A DNA stretch of 64,000 bases from Apium graveolens. Taxonomy: Eukaryota > Streptophyta > Magnoliopsida > Apiales > Apiaceae. This document shows positions 23,333 to 36,600 of this stretch, one piece after another. The notes beneath the pieces were generated by a model that worked only from the letters and a program-made list of their open reading frames with translations, did not search any database and was not told where the DNA came from. Made by a program: the position numbers and the translations under genes. The DNA lies in NCBI RefSeq assembly GCF_009905375.1, contig NC_133649.1, positions 228,884,102 to 228,948,101 on the forward strand, read 5' to 3'. Positions within the stretch are counted from its first letter, which is position 1; the number at the start of each line of letters is the position of its first letter.

Positions 23333-23905
23333 CTACTCGGAGTCATCATCATCATCACCCTCAGTGGGTGGAGTATCAGGCGACGGGTATGCAGAGTCCT
23401 CACCAAAAACTGGCCACTGGATATCAGCTCCAAGACCCCGAAAAGCAGTCCCTAATGCAAGGGTGAGCTCCTGAGCAAATATGCTCTGCGTCTCGTACAT
23501 AGCATCCATCCGCCGTGTAAGCCTCCTATACTGGGCATCAACCATCCCAGCACCCTTCTGAGCTCTCGAAGAACCAGCCTCATCACGCCCTGGCCTAGCC
23601 ATAGTAGCACCTCATGCTGGACGCTCTCCTGGAAGACGATAACCCAACCCATGCTCCTCAGGCTCACCACCGGTCCACTCCTGCATCCCATTCAGCGTCC
23701 CAGAATCAATCGGAGCTGCCGGCAACTGCAACTGCTCATGAGCCGGCCAGTTCACTCCCACTATTTGGCATAGCTTTGTAACCGTGGATGCATAAGGGAT
23801 GTTCATATGCTTCGCTCCCATCAAAAACTTCAGAATTCTTTGGTAGATAAACTCACCAAGGTCCACATAGTACTCCTCATTCAGAATTCCCCACAACAAT
23901 TGTGC
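23333..23905 (-). pseudogene. Athila extra ORF, C-terminal half
   Basis: Minus-strand frame continuing from 37906 across the nested element. It begins in AQLLWGILNEEYYVDLGEF, hits TGA at 23612-23614, and continues as MARPGRDEAGSS to an acidic tail DDDDDSE and a stop at 23333. The middle contains a conserved-looking block (ASTVTKLCQIVGVNW). See the N-terminal half at 37906-38500 for the interpretation. Confidence 0.7.
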
Positions 23906-23910
23906 TCTCT

Positions 23911-26900
23911 TGTAACACCCCCAAATCCGGGGTCGGGGATCCGGGTTGTCACGAGTTCCATTTCCCTTAATAACACCCAATCTTAATAAATAATCAACTA
24001 CTCTGTACTGTGACTCCACAATAAACACACACACCAAACGTTATAGTCTCAGAGATGAACACTCAAAAATAACACAAGTCCTTATATTCCACAATTATAA
24101 ACCATTACACCTTAAAAAGGTTCTGAATAAATTTACATATTCCTTGCCATTATTACAATTCATATTATACATAAGTCTGGTTCATCAATAGTTGAAAACC
24201 TAGCCTATTGGTAGCTCCTACCTCAGCTACGGCGGCATCAACGCTTTCAGAAGACTGCGGAACGTTTTCTAACCGCTTGCGAATCGGGAGCTTGGTCCTG
24301 TTCATCTTTTCTATCTGTTGTTGTGTGATGAAAGAAGAAAGCAAGGGTGAGCAGCAAGCCCATCAAAATAATATGTATAATGATTAACAATATATGAGCC
24401 TTCTCATAGTACTCATGAAAGTCTTGGTCAAAAGAAATGAACCAAGTTTGATATCTTAATGCGATGAAGTCGCAAAATATTCAGTATATATACATATATA
24501 CTTTTCAAAATCTTGGAAGTCCTCTTCCATGCATAATATACACAGAGTTCCAGTTTATAACTGTATAAAAATATCGTTGCAAGGTGATCTCATATATCTA
24601 CCCTTGTCTCAACATTTTTCTGAAAATCTTTGATATGCATAAGATAATCATTAACTAGATATAAGTTGAAAATATGAAGTTACAAGATACCCCAATATAC
24701 TTATATCTTTTCCAAATATTACTTGAACTACCACCGTTCAAGTTATAATCAGTTCAAAAGTTCATCACATAGATGAGACTACAAGACAAGATTTAAATAG
24801 ATTCAATCTTTGAATATCATTATAAATAATGAAGTAACGAGATACTTCATTAAATCCCGATATATATATACACCTATATATATACATTTCATACACTCCT
24901 TGAAAACCTCTGTTATGAAAATTATAAATAGAGTTGCAATATCCAATGAATTTGGAAAGGAGAAAACCTTGGCATAAACCTGATATCTTGCTGATCAGGC
25001 AAAGATACCAATAAGTAACCTTTTCTACTAGTAGATGGACGAATTCCCCACTGGTCATCACCCTGGCCGCAATAGGACCTTATGCTGGACTGCCACTCAG
25101 CCACTTACGCATTTGATAGACTCCCACTGAGCCACTTACACTTTCATGGACGCCCACTGAGCCCATGTTGCTTATGCCGACTCAAATAGATGAACTTACT
25201 TCCCGAACGATGGGCAAGTAATCAAGATGTTTTCTCAAAACAGCAACCTCGTTGCGAATGTAAAATACACCACTGAGCCGGATCCCTCAAGTTTTGAACG
25301 AGTATTTAAATCCCCTTTAAAAGGAAGATCTTAAATATAAAAATGAGTTTTGGGATCCGCTCTAACTTTTAAAAATCATTTTGAAGACTCGAAAACACTT
25401 TAAAGAGTGTTTGGAGTAATGCTGATTTAATGAAATAAATCAGTCCCAATATATTAGAAAATATCTGAATATTATTATTTAAATAATATTCCCATAAAGA
25501 ATAATCTTTATAAAAATAATTGAAGTAGAAGTTTTAAAACTTATACTTGAAATGAGTATTAAATAACCAAAGATATACTTATACGAAAGTACTATCTTTA
25601 TTTGAATAATCAAAGATAAGTTTGATTATCGACACCTTATTCTTTAATAAAATAAAGAATATATCTCAACAAATAATCGGAGTCATAGATCCTCAAATGA
25701 ATATTCAAATAATATTCATTAAATAATATAAACTGAGTCATAATCCCTCGAATGAATATTCAAATAATATTCAATAAATGATATAAAGGAGTCATAAGCA
25801 CTCGAATGAATATTCAAATAATATTCAAATAATAAAATAAAAGGAGTCATAAGTCCTCGAATGAATATTCAAAATAATATTCATTTAATAAAATAAAGAA
25901 GTCATAAGCCCTCGAATGAATATTCAAAATAATATTTATTAAATAAAATAAAGGAGTCATAAGCCCTCGAATGAATATTCGTAATAATATTTATTAAATA
26001 AAATAAAGTTATCGAATAAACCTTATTCGATTAATAGTTTTAAAAACTATATCAATATATATATATATATATAAATATATATTATACTCGGGAGTCTCGC
26101 CTCCCGGTTTTAGAAAAAGTTCACCTTTTGATCCCCTATACTAAGGGTATACGCAAATACCGCTTATCTCTAGCATATGTATTATGCAACGAATAAGCAT
26201 TTGAACCAACAGATATATAAATCAAGAATACGAAACATGCATGCATATATACCATATTACATGATACAATATATCGCAAGAATTTGCTAATAACAAATAT
26301 GCATTTATCACAAGATCATGCATATACACATATACATCACAACAACAGTATAACGGGTAGAAAACTTGCCTGAGCGACTGGGGGTTACAAATGGCTCGGG
26401 ACGAGTCTGGTAACCTATAAACAACAAGTAAGTTGGAATTAAACCAAAGTCACTTGTAAATCTATACTTTAACCAACTTAGACTCTAACGCTTGCTTTGC
26501 GCTTACTGATTCTCTTAAGTCACTCGAGTACCCTCGGCTCTACCATTTTTAATAATTTAACCATTATGAGTTTTAAGGCGATTCCTTCGCGAGTGTCTTA
26601 CCAACTGCCTAACACACTTAAAATAATTGTTTCATACACTAATTAACCCTTTAAGATCCTTAACCAAGGTTTCAAAGTAAGGCGAGGGGTAATGGTTCGG
26701 TCGCGAAACGCCGTTACTTAAAACGGTCATTTCTCCTAAACCGTACATCGGAATCAAACGAACTACATATCAAAACGAAGCTCATAACATGAACTATCTA
26801 AACATGGCAATGGTCAAAATCTAGCAGGGAGTTCTCGGGTCCTAATATTATGAACAAAAGCAGTCTAAAGTAAATTGGACATTACGACGGCTATGTTTAC

Positions 26901-28118
26901 GCGATTTCCCAAATTTTTACCATTCCAAATCATATCAATCCAACTACCAATCAACAACAACTCAAGATACACATCAATGCTATTGATTTCAGTCATAATA
27001 AGCTCAAGGATCTCAATCCAATCATATATTATAACATCTCCAAATTCAACTAAACTACTTAACAATTAAGCTCGAATCATGCTTATCATTCAAATTACTA
27101 CTCATCCATCCAAACCATCTCCAAAATTCAACATTCAAACTTATTACTAAAGGGTGTGAAGATTTATACCTTCCTTGGGAGGTGTTAAGTTGCTAGGAAG
27201 CCTTAGGGAGCCTCCTACAAGCTCGATCTTTCCAAAGAAATCAAGAACACAAAGTTAGGCTTTGAAGTTTCTAAAAGTCCGATTTAAAGAACTGTAAAAA
27301 TGATGGTCTTACCATGCTTATTTGGAAGATACTTGTGAACAATAGTTGTAGGAAATCTCAATACCTTTCCAACGAGCTATAGAACACAACATTTGAGTGA
27401 GTATTGAAGGAGATATGGCAGTTTGAAGTTACTGGGTTTGTTTTAGCCGAGAGCTTTCTTCTTGAAATGGGAAAGTCAACTTCTAATTTTTGTGTTTTAT
27501 GATATTTGCTTGGTTGCTTCTCCTTTTTGGCCTTGGAAAATGTTTTAGCTTTTTACCATGGTAAATTTTACATGGCCCAAAATCAACCAACAAAACAAAA
27601 CCCCTTGTCATGCTTATGTCATCTTGCACATGTCATAATGCTTCCACTTGTCCACACCTTGTTGGTTTGATGACATCATCATCCCTAACCTCCTTGATTA
27701 ACTCCTAATTGCTTGCCTAATGACCGTTGATCTGTTATCCGGTTCGCTTAACTTTCATTTTCGTTTATCGTTTGAGGGATCATACCCGGGATCTTATTAC
27801 TTAGGTTTCTTTAACCTTTCTCAATACATTATATTCCTTTCATGATCCTCTCTTATAATCCTTGAATTTAAATCCTTTTTATTCTGTTACCATATACTTA
27901 ATTCTTTCTGTATCTGGTAGATTTTCGGGAAAAATCAAAGTGTTCGGAATTGGATTCTGACGATCTTTACATACACTTATATACCATATAGAGTACTAAT
28001 AAAATCTCAGAATATCCATAACAGAACCCCTACATAGTGTGGCATGAAAAGTTTTCTCATTCAGCAAAAACACTATTCATAAGGGTTTCAAAAATTTCTA
28101 AAAATTGGGGTTATTACA
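23911..28118 (-). repeat. 3' LTR of nested minus element (4208 bp)
   Basis: Plus strand starts TGTAACACCCCCAAATCCGG and ends GGGGTTATTACA. Contains the six-unit palindromic array at 25681-26010 and a TA microsatellite near 26058-26085. Small ORFs inside (24765-25104, 26865-27069) recur in the other LTR and have no known domain. Confidence 0.92.
25681..26010. repeat. Six-unit tandem array in LTR, about 55-60 bp period
   Basis: Each unit has AGTCATAAGCCCTCGAATG followed by the near-palindrome GAATATTCAAATAATATTC and an ATTAAATAAAATAAA spacer. Six copies of AGTCATA can be counted. The other LTR carries the matching array at about 35469-35795. Confidence 0.85.
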
Positions 28119-28136
28119 GTCTTCCCTCCTTAAAAG
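28119..28136 (-). other. Polypurine tract of nested minus element
   Basis: Minus strand reads TTTTAAGGAGGGAAGAC directly before the LTR start TGTAATAACCCC. Confidence 0.75.
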
Positions 28137-28960
28137 GATTCCGTCCCGGAATCAAATAGAAAATGAATAGGGATACTCTCTTAGCATTGCACTTTCTAAC
28201 TCTCGAGTAAATTTTCCCACATTGTGGTTCTACCATCAAACTCTGACTAGTTTGATAACCCTTTTCCTAAGCAATTGTTCCTTTTTCAATCTATAACCCT
28301 TCCTGGTTGCTCCATATAGGTTACGTCTGGTTGCATGTATATGCGCTCATATGCCCCTATTTATCTGGCATCCGAATTACACTTCCTTAACATTGATACG
28401 TGAAACACGTTATGACTTGCTACATGTTCTGGGGTAAGGCTAGCTCATATGCTAACTTCCCAATACTTCTTAATATATCCAAGGGTCCGACAAATTGTGG
28501 ACTTAGCTTTCCTTTCTTTCCGAATCTCATCAATCCTTTCCAAGGGTTTCCAAGGGGATACCTTTAACAACACTAGGTCCCCTACTTCCTATTCTTTGTC
28601 CTTTCGTGTCAAATCAACATACTTCTTATGTCCATCTTGGGTTACTACCAGCCGTCCTCTGATTAGATCTATTATATCCTTGGTCCTTTGGACTACTGCG
28701 GGTCCGAGCATCTTGCGCTCTACAACTTCATCCTAACATAAGGGAGATCGACATTGTCTTCCCTCAAGGATCTCATAAGGCGACAACTCGATAATGACAT
28801 AAGATCTATTGTCGTAAGAAAACTCAATCCGTGTTAAGTGATCATTCCAATTTCTTTCAAGTCTATTGCACAGACTCTCATTATAGCTTTTAGCATTAAA
28901 GCTTTTGCCTCTCAATACCCATTCTTTTCCAGTTCGTAATCGCTACTACCTTCTGTTCCT
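28137..28960 (-). pseudogene. Integrase C-terminus and chromodomain remnant
   Basis: Translation of the minus strand gives broken pieces resembling the Tekay integrase end: YEILEGRQCRSPLC, VGDLVLLKVSPWK and HNVFHVSMLRKCNSDAR, with stops and frameshifts between them. The polyprotein end near the polypurine tract fits a gypsy 3' terminus. Confidence 0.6.
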
Positions 28961-31785
28961 AATATTATACTGGTTATACTCTTGCTCGTTAGCGTTCTAT
29001 AACCTTTTAATAACCTCGTCAACCTTAGTATCACGAATGTGTTTCCATTCCGCATACCACCACAACTTTACTACTCCTTTTTCAGCTGCTTCTATCTTCG
29101 AAAGCTTAGTCCTTCATATAGAAGTAAAAGAATTTATTGAGAGATCACTATGATCATGAACACTTGTTACATTGCATAGTTAGTACAGAAGGTGGCCAGC
29201 CTTTAGTACTTGACAAGCAATTAAACAATATATGGTATCCTACTCGGCTTCTATCACACAGATAGATAGTCATTCGGCAATACCTCCCCTTCTGGAAGGG
29301 TTGTTCTTCTCAGCTTATATGAAATGAAAAGAAGAGAAAAGAACGAATTGAAGAGAATTGTATATGTGAAAAAAAAATATACTGCCACCAAATATCTGGC
29401 TTGGAACCTACCTCTGAACTATAGAGGTTTGATATAGGAGAACAAAACATATGTGTATTTATATCAACATCAAGTATTATAGCATCGCATTTTACATGCT
29501 TAAATATTTACTATTCCATCCATCATTCTATGGACCCATGCTCTTGCTCGAGCTTATACACAATCACCTTTAAAACTCCCTCGACATCGAAAATCGAATC
29601 TGGGTTTTCATTCTAGACATCACCGTTACTAAAATTCTATGCTTGCACTGCAACCTTCCTCGTATAGTAATACGACTCTCTATTGATAAGAAGGAATAAG
29701 TATTCAATAGGTAAATAATTGACTTAATTAGTCTATCAATGATAACTTATACATCACCACAACCCGATTAGTGGTACTTAATCTCAATATCCATTCCAAT
29801 ACAACTCTTACGGTTGTAATTAATTGGCTCATTACCCGCAGAATCATTCCTGCACTACTAGGGTCCATCGTTGACCTACTGTAGTCATTCATTTTCCATG
29901 AAGTCTTAATAGCTAACCATACGGAGTCCATACATCTCGTATCGAATTCTTCTAAGGAGGTAACATGATCACCGTTCATGATTCATGAAGAACACTCCTA
30001 AACTTGACGTACATATGACATGAAGCAGATAAAATTGCAGAAGAGTTTCAATGAAAGCAACGATAGCAGGTTAATACCATTATTAACCATATGTCTTTAT
30101 TAGGAGACATGAAGCTCAAAGGTTCATTTAGTCCTTTCGTAACATGGTCCTGGCTTATCTTAAGATATGACCCTCTAAGATAGATAGCCCGCTCACGGTG
30201 ATTACAAAAATTAATCTTTACCCAACTACTATCACGGTTGAGTATCGCACAATCATCAGAAGGAATTTCAATCTTCCACACCATAATACAACCTTCACAG
30301 CCTTAACCATTATCACTATATTCCTCTGGCACGAGCGCCTATAATTGTCCTCTTACAGTTAAAGTGTCGGCCACCTCTTTGGCCTTTCTTGATAGTAATA
30401 TTTCCTTACAATCAATGTCATTTTAACCACCTTCACTAAATTTTCTACCTCATTTCCAATCACTGCTTGTGTGAAGATGTTTTCCTTAAAATCTGATGAG
30501 TAAAAAAAAATATCACCATTTTTCCATAAGTTATTCCCTCAGTCTTTAGAGGTTAATCACTGTCACGACTGACTCTCAATCATACTTAGAACATCTTTTA
30601 TCCTAGGCCCTAATTGCCCTGAACAATTTCGACCTTTACTGGTTCGATCCATACTTTCTCGTGGTTTAACACGTTCCCCACTTGGCATCATTATAATTAC
30701 GTCATATTTCCTTTATCAACATTTTTATTATTGAGAATTTTGAATATTACCTTTCTCCTTGTAAAACCTCTAAGGTTATCCTCGAATCGTTCCTCCTGTA
30801 TTCCCTAGATACAGGGCATATCAAGATACCATTTATTAATACCAGAATCATTGTCTATATACTTCTGAAAAATTTCTCCACTGATTCTTAAAGGTTGTTA
30901 TTACCTTAATCCTTTCCAATTCATACTGTCAAAACTCACACTATCCCTATTAAGGGTGAAATTCCAACCTTTATGCATTCCCCGAGGATTCATTTTAAGT
31001 TACCGATGTTCTATCCTTAATTCCACCTTTAAAAGGTACATGCATCCTTCCATGGATAAATCAAGTCATATATCCCTGATAAGGGTATCTTATTCAATCA
31101 TTCCTACCTCGATAGTATATGCCTAATTTCACAATAACATCTATATTCAAAATGAGGTCAATCAATATGGCCTCCAAAAGATAAGAATGGTTATCCGCTT
31201 TTCTTGCCTGATTCAGTAATGATAACAGGGATGTTCTAGAAGATGTTTTTCGTGTTCAACGTGAACCTTTTAGTTCTAACTACTCATTTACCTCTTTTAT
31301 TTATCTCAACAGTCATCTCAATGTCGGGATATCTTTCATACCTGGCGTCTCCCTTTCTGGGTATCATGCCCCCGGTCTTATACTTCACATTCTTGAAGGT
31401 CACTTCCTTCATCCAATTTTCCTAATTTCTTACTTTCTTGTCTCCTTAGTCCATCCGTGTTTCCTTATTAATCAATCGATCTATCTCAAATTTTCATCGA
31501 ATATTGTTAACTTCAAGGAAATTAACTTTACATATCGCTTACGCCTTCAAACCTTGAATTTATCTCATGATCAGTCACCATCGCGCTGATGATGACATAC
31601 TTCTCTATATTTATTGCAAGGGTTTCTTAGGGTTTCCCATACCTAACTCCCTTATCACTTCTCAACTCTATTTCCTTTATATCCCTTTATACTCCTTCCC
31701 TTTTCAGTCTTTTATTTTCGTTTCCATTACAACCATTACATGAACCAACACAACATAAGCATTGATTTCAAACATCCCGTCATTC
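28961..31785 (-). other. Decayed retrotransposon interior, identity unclear
   Basis: Internal sequence of the nested element. All frames are full of stops. Short peptides hint at gag-pol origin but I cannot assign domains reliably. Confidence 0.4.
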
Positions 31786-32210
31786 TGGATTCGTGTCCTC
31801 AGAACGAATCTTGACAACTTTTACAACTTAGATTCATAATTCATCAAACTCGTCCGCTTTTGTTCTGGCTCTAAAGCTTTTACACTACCTCCATAACCTT
31901 GGGAAGTACTTTCCCGAAAACAATTGTCTGAACTTTAATCAGTTTATTATAACCTCTGGCTCCGTGCCTTTCTTGGCCTTTCACCAATGGGTGGCCTCTC
32001 TCTTACGGGGGTAAGTGACAAAAACAGTCTTTTGTGCTTCGTCAATCATTTAGAATCTCAAATAATTCTTATATTTCCTTTAGCCAGGCTCTTGCCTCGA
32101 CTGGGTCAAACTGTTCCTTGGAACTCTGAGAGCTTAGCGACTTAAAGGTCATGAAAGGATTTCCTACCGCATTGTTTCCTTAAGGTGGTGGTTGGGAATA
32201 AAAGTATAAA
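31786..32210 (-). pseudogene. gag-like remnant, out of canonical order
   Basis: Minus-strand pieces include MTFKSLSSQ, DPVEARAWLKEI and REATHWWKAKKGTEPEV, then WLKFRQLFSGKYFPR. These align in order with the gag of the intact Tekay element (FKTFQAINPPEFKG, EANVWLKEIEK, EATYWWEM, FKELFLEKYFP). Several stops interrupt. This gag piece lies downstream of RNase H and integrase-N pieces, opposite to the normal order. Confidence 0.6.
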
Positions 32211-32439
32211 TTCTGTTTAGACAGGTCCATGAATTTCCATATAGGAGTACCGTCTCGGGTCTCCTTATCTTGCTCGACTTCTATTTTCTCAGTATGAAAT
32301 GTTTCATCCTTCTCCCATACTTGGGGTTATCTTATACGTTAAAATCCTCATTTTCCACTTCATTATGTTATGGGTTCCTTCTATCTTGATGGCGTCCTCC
32401 CTGACTATCACATTCAGGGTTTGCCCTAAATCTTATTCC

Positions 32440-33300
32440 TTGAACCATGACTTTCATCTAGGATCTCATCTTTAAGCTCTTAAACATTTGGAACCCAAAT
32501 TCTATAGGAATACCTCATTATTCCCTTATCATCCTTCTCGGTATTAATCTCATATCTATTTGTTGGCTCTCTGCCTTCATTCATCACTTTTTCTGGCACA
32601 ATATGTTCTTTTCCAATAATTCGGTCTGTCTTGCAATCTCAAACAGCTTTTCGGTACCGGCTCCGGTTACCTTCACTTCTATTTCCATTTTCTCAAAATC
32701 TCTTATAAACTCTCTCAAAGACATTATCATCTTGAGTCTCTCCTTTTTACTAAGGGCATCAGCCACCACATTGGCTTTCCCCGAATGATAAAGAATCTCA
32801 TAATCGTAATCCTTGATTATCTCTAACCACCTCATTTGGCGCACGTTGAGCTCTTTCTGCGTGAAAATGCACTACAGCACTTATGGCTTGTGTAAATCTC
32901 GTACTTCTCTCCATACAAGTAGTGCCTCCAATATTTAGGGCAAAACTATTACCACAAGCCCAAGCTCATGGATGGGGATATCGAATTTTATATTCCCTTA
33001 ATTGTCTTGATGCGTACGCGATTACCTTGTTGTGCTGTATAAGAAGCACCCTAATTCCTTATGCGAAGCATCACTACACATCACAAAATCTCCTTTTCCA
33101 TCCGGCAACGCCATCATAGGGGTCGTCACCAATCTTTGCTTCAGTTCTTGAAAGTTGTTCTCGTATTTCTCTGTCCATTCAAACTTCTCAGTCTTACGAG
33201 TAAGCCGCGTTAAAGGGGGCTACTATCTTTACAAACTTGAACGAACCTCCGATAGTGACCGACCAATTCTACCTCTGGTAATTCCCCTAACCATGGTCAT
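32440..33300 (-). pseudogene. RT-end/RNase H/integrase-N remnant
   Basis: Readable minus frame at 32584-32844 (RWLEIIKDYDYEILYHSGKA, VVADALSKKE) is the end of RNase H. Upstream pieces (CSDASHKELG) cover the RNase H start. Downstream, RYSYRIWVPNV and ELKDEIL match the linker before the integrase zinc finger. Frameshifts and stops are frequent; the polymerase core with its active site is missing. Confidence 0.7.
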
Positions 33301-33309
33301 CAATTCCTT

Positions 33310-33505
33310 AGTGGTCCTTTATTCATTCTTGTGAGGATCCTCCATGGGATCCTCCTCAGCAACTATCCCTTCTAGGACAACATCCTCAACATGAACATCA
33401 TCCGATCCCGCGTTAGGACGCTCTATCGGATCCATAATCTGATCTCCAATAAGTAATAAAACATCATCGCGTTGTTGCTCCTCAACCTCAGGGTTCGGAG
33501 TCCTG
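33310..33505 (-). pseudogene. Acidic ORF remnant upstream of gag position
   Basis: A minus frame beginning near GSRTPNPEVEEQQRDD and ending EEDPMEDPHKNE plus stop lies between the primer site and the pol remnant. It occupies the same place as the 172-residue ORF of the plus-strand Tekay element, but I see no clear sequence similarity. It may be the N-terminus of a gag or an extra ORF. Confidence 0.35.
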
Positions 33506-33680
33506 CTACCATATACGATAACGAACTACGCTTCTATCACGATATTTATAAGGGTTCCCATAAGGGTTTTAACTGTCAGTACTACGTTAGGTAGCCCGAC
33601 TAGGAACTTGGCAAGAGTTCTTATTATCTTAGTGAACTTATTATCTTAACGTCACACATCTCTGAGGTTTATAACGCTTA

Positions 33681-33692
33681 GCTCTGATACCA
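33681..33692 (-). other. Primer binding site of nested minus element
   Basis: Minus strand reads TGGTATCAGAGC, complementary to initiator Met tRNA, four bases from the 5' LTR. Confidence 0.85.
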
Positions 33693-33696
33693 CTTC

Positions 33697-36600
33697 TGTA
33701 ACACCCCCAAATCCGGGGTCGGGGATCCGGGTTGTCACGAGTTCCATTTCCCTTAATAACACCCAATCTTAATAAATAATCAACTACTCTGTACTGTGAC
33801 CCCACAATAAACACACACACCAAATGTTATAGTCTCAGAGATGAACACTCAAAAATAACACAAGTCCTTATATTCCACAATTATAAACCGTTACACCTTA
33901 AAAAGGTTCTGAATAAATTTACATATTCCTTGCCATTATTACAATTCATATTATACATAAGTCTGGTTCATCAATAGTTGAAAACCTAGCCTATTGGTAG
34001 CTCCTACCTCAGCTACGGCGGCATCAACGCTTTCAGAAGACTGCGGAACGTTTTCTAACCGCTTGCGAATCGGGAGCTTGGTCCTGTTCATCTTTTCTAT
34101 CTGTTATTGTGTGATGAAAGAAAAAAGCAAGGGTGAGCAGCAAGCCCACCAAAATAATATGTATAATGATTAACAATATATGAGCCTTCTCATAGTACTC
34201 ATGAAAGTCTTGGTCAAAAGAAATGAACCAAGTTTGATATCTTAATGCGATGAAGTCGCAAAATATTCAGTATATATACATATATACTTTTCAAAATCTT
34301 GGAAGTCCTCTTCCATGCATAATATACACAGAGTTCCAGTTTATAACTGTATAAAAATATCGTTGCAAGGTGATCTCATATATCTACCCTTGTCTCAACG
34401 TTTTTCTGAAAATCTTTGATATGCATAAGATAATCATTAACTAGATATAAGTTGAAAATATGAAGTTACAAGATACCCCAATATACTTATATCTTTTCCA
34501 AATATTACTTGAACTACCACCGTTCAAGTTATAATCAGTTCAAAAGTTCATCACATAGATGAGACTACAAGACAAGATTTAAATAGATTCAATCTTTGAA
34601 TATCATTATAAATAATGAAGTAACGAGATACTTCATTAAATCCCGATATATATATACACCTATATATATATACATTTCATACACTCCTTGAAAACCTCTG
34701 TTATGAAAATTATAAACAGAGTTGCAATATCCAATGAATTTGGAAAGGAGAAAACCTTGGCATAAACCTGATATCTTGCTGATCAGGCAAAGATACCAAT
34801 AAGTAACCTTTTCTACTAGTAGATGGACGAATTCCCCACTGGTCATCACCCTGGCCGCAATAGGACCTTATGCTGGACTGCCACTCAGCCACTTACACAT
34901 TTGATAGACTCCCACTGAGCCACTTACACTTTCATGGACGCCCACTGAGCCCATGTTGCTTATGCCGACTCAAATAGATGAACTTACTTCCCGAACGATG
35001 GGCAAGTAATCAAGATGTTTTCTCAAAACAGCAACCTCGTTGCGAATGTAAAATACACCACTGAGCCGGATCCCTCAAGTTTTGAACGAGTATTTAAATC
35101 CCCTTTAAAAGGAAGATCTTAAATATAAAAATGAGTTTTGGGATCCGCTCTAACTTTTAAAAATCATTTTGAAGACTCGAAAACACTTTAAAGAGTGTTT
35201 GGAGTAATGCTGATTTAATGAAATAAATCAGTCCCAATATATTAGAAAATATCTGAATATTATTATTTAAATAATATTCCCATAAAGAATAATCTTTATA
35301 AAAATAATTGAAGTAGAAGTTTTAAAACTTATACTTGAAATGAGTATTAAATAACCAAAGATATACTTATACGAAAGTACTATCTTTATTTGAATAATCA
35401 AAGATAAGTTTGATTATCAACACCTTATTCTTTAATAAAATAAAGAATATATCTCAGCAAATAATCAGAGTCATAAATCCTCAAATGAATATTCAAATAA
35501 TATTCATTAAATAATATAAACTGAGTCATAAGCCCTCGAATGAATATTCAAATAATATTCAATAAATAATATAAAGGAGTCATAAGCACTCGAATGAATA
35601 TTCAAATAATATTCAAATAATAAAATAAAAGGAGTCATAAGTCCTCGAATGAATATTCAAAATAATATTCATTTAATAAAATAAAGAAGTCATAAGCCCT
35701 CGAATGAATATTCAAAATAATATTCATTAAATAAAATAAAGGAGTCATAAGCCCTCGAATGAATATTCGTAATAATATTCATTAAATAAAATAAAGTTAT
35801 CGAATAAACCTTATTCGATTAATAGTTTTAAAAACTATATCAATATATATATATATATATATATATATTATACTCGGGAGTCTCGCCTACCGGTTTTAGA
35901 AAAAGTTCACCTTTTGATCCCCTATACTAAGGGTATACGCAAATACCGCTTATCTCTAGCATAGGTATTATGCAACGAATAAGCATTTGAACCAACAGAT
36001 ATATAAATCAAGAATAAAACAGGCATGCATATATACCATATCACATGCTACAATATATCGCAAGAATTTGCTAATAACAAATATGCATTTATCACAAGAT
36101 CATGCATATACACATATACATCACAACAACAGTATAACGGGTAGAAAACTTGCCTGAGCGACTGGGGGTTACAAATGGCTCGGGACGAGTCTGGTAACCT
36201 ATAAACAACAAGTAAGTTGGAATTAAACCAAAGTCACTTGTAAATCTATACTTTAACCAACTTAGACTCTAACGCTTGCTTTGCGCTTACTGATTCTCTT
36301 AAGTCACTCAAGTACCCTCGGCTCCACCATTTTTAATAATTTAACCATTATGAGTTTTAAGGCGATTCCTTCGCGAGTGTCTTACCAACTGCCTAACACA
36401 CTTAACATAATTGTTTCATACACTAATTAACCCTTTAAGATCCTTAACCAAGGTTTCAAAGTAAGGAGAGGGGTAATGGTTCGGTCGCGAAACGCCGTTA
36501 CTTAAAACGGTCGTTTCTCCTAAACCGTACATCGGAATCAAACGAACTACATATCAAAACGAAGCTCGTAACATGAACTATCTAAACATGGCAATGGTAA

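Noticed and set aside
25681..26010. CRISPR-like regular repeats
   Set aside because: Units are tandem AT-rich LTR repeats with no unique spacers, in a plant nuclear context.
28449..28736. 95-codon plus ORF in the nested element
   Set aside because: It lies antisense to decayed integrase sequence.
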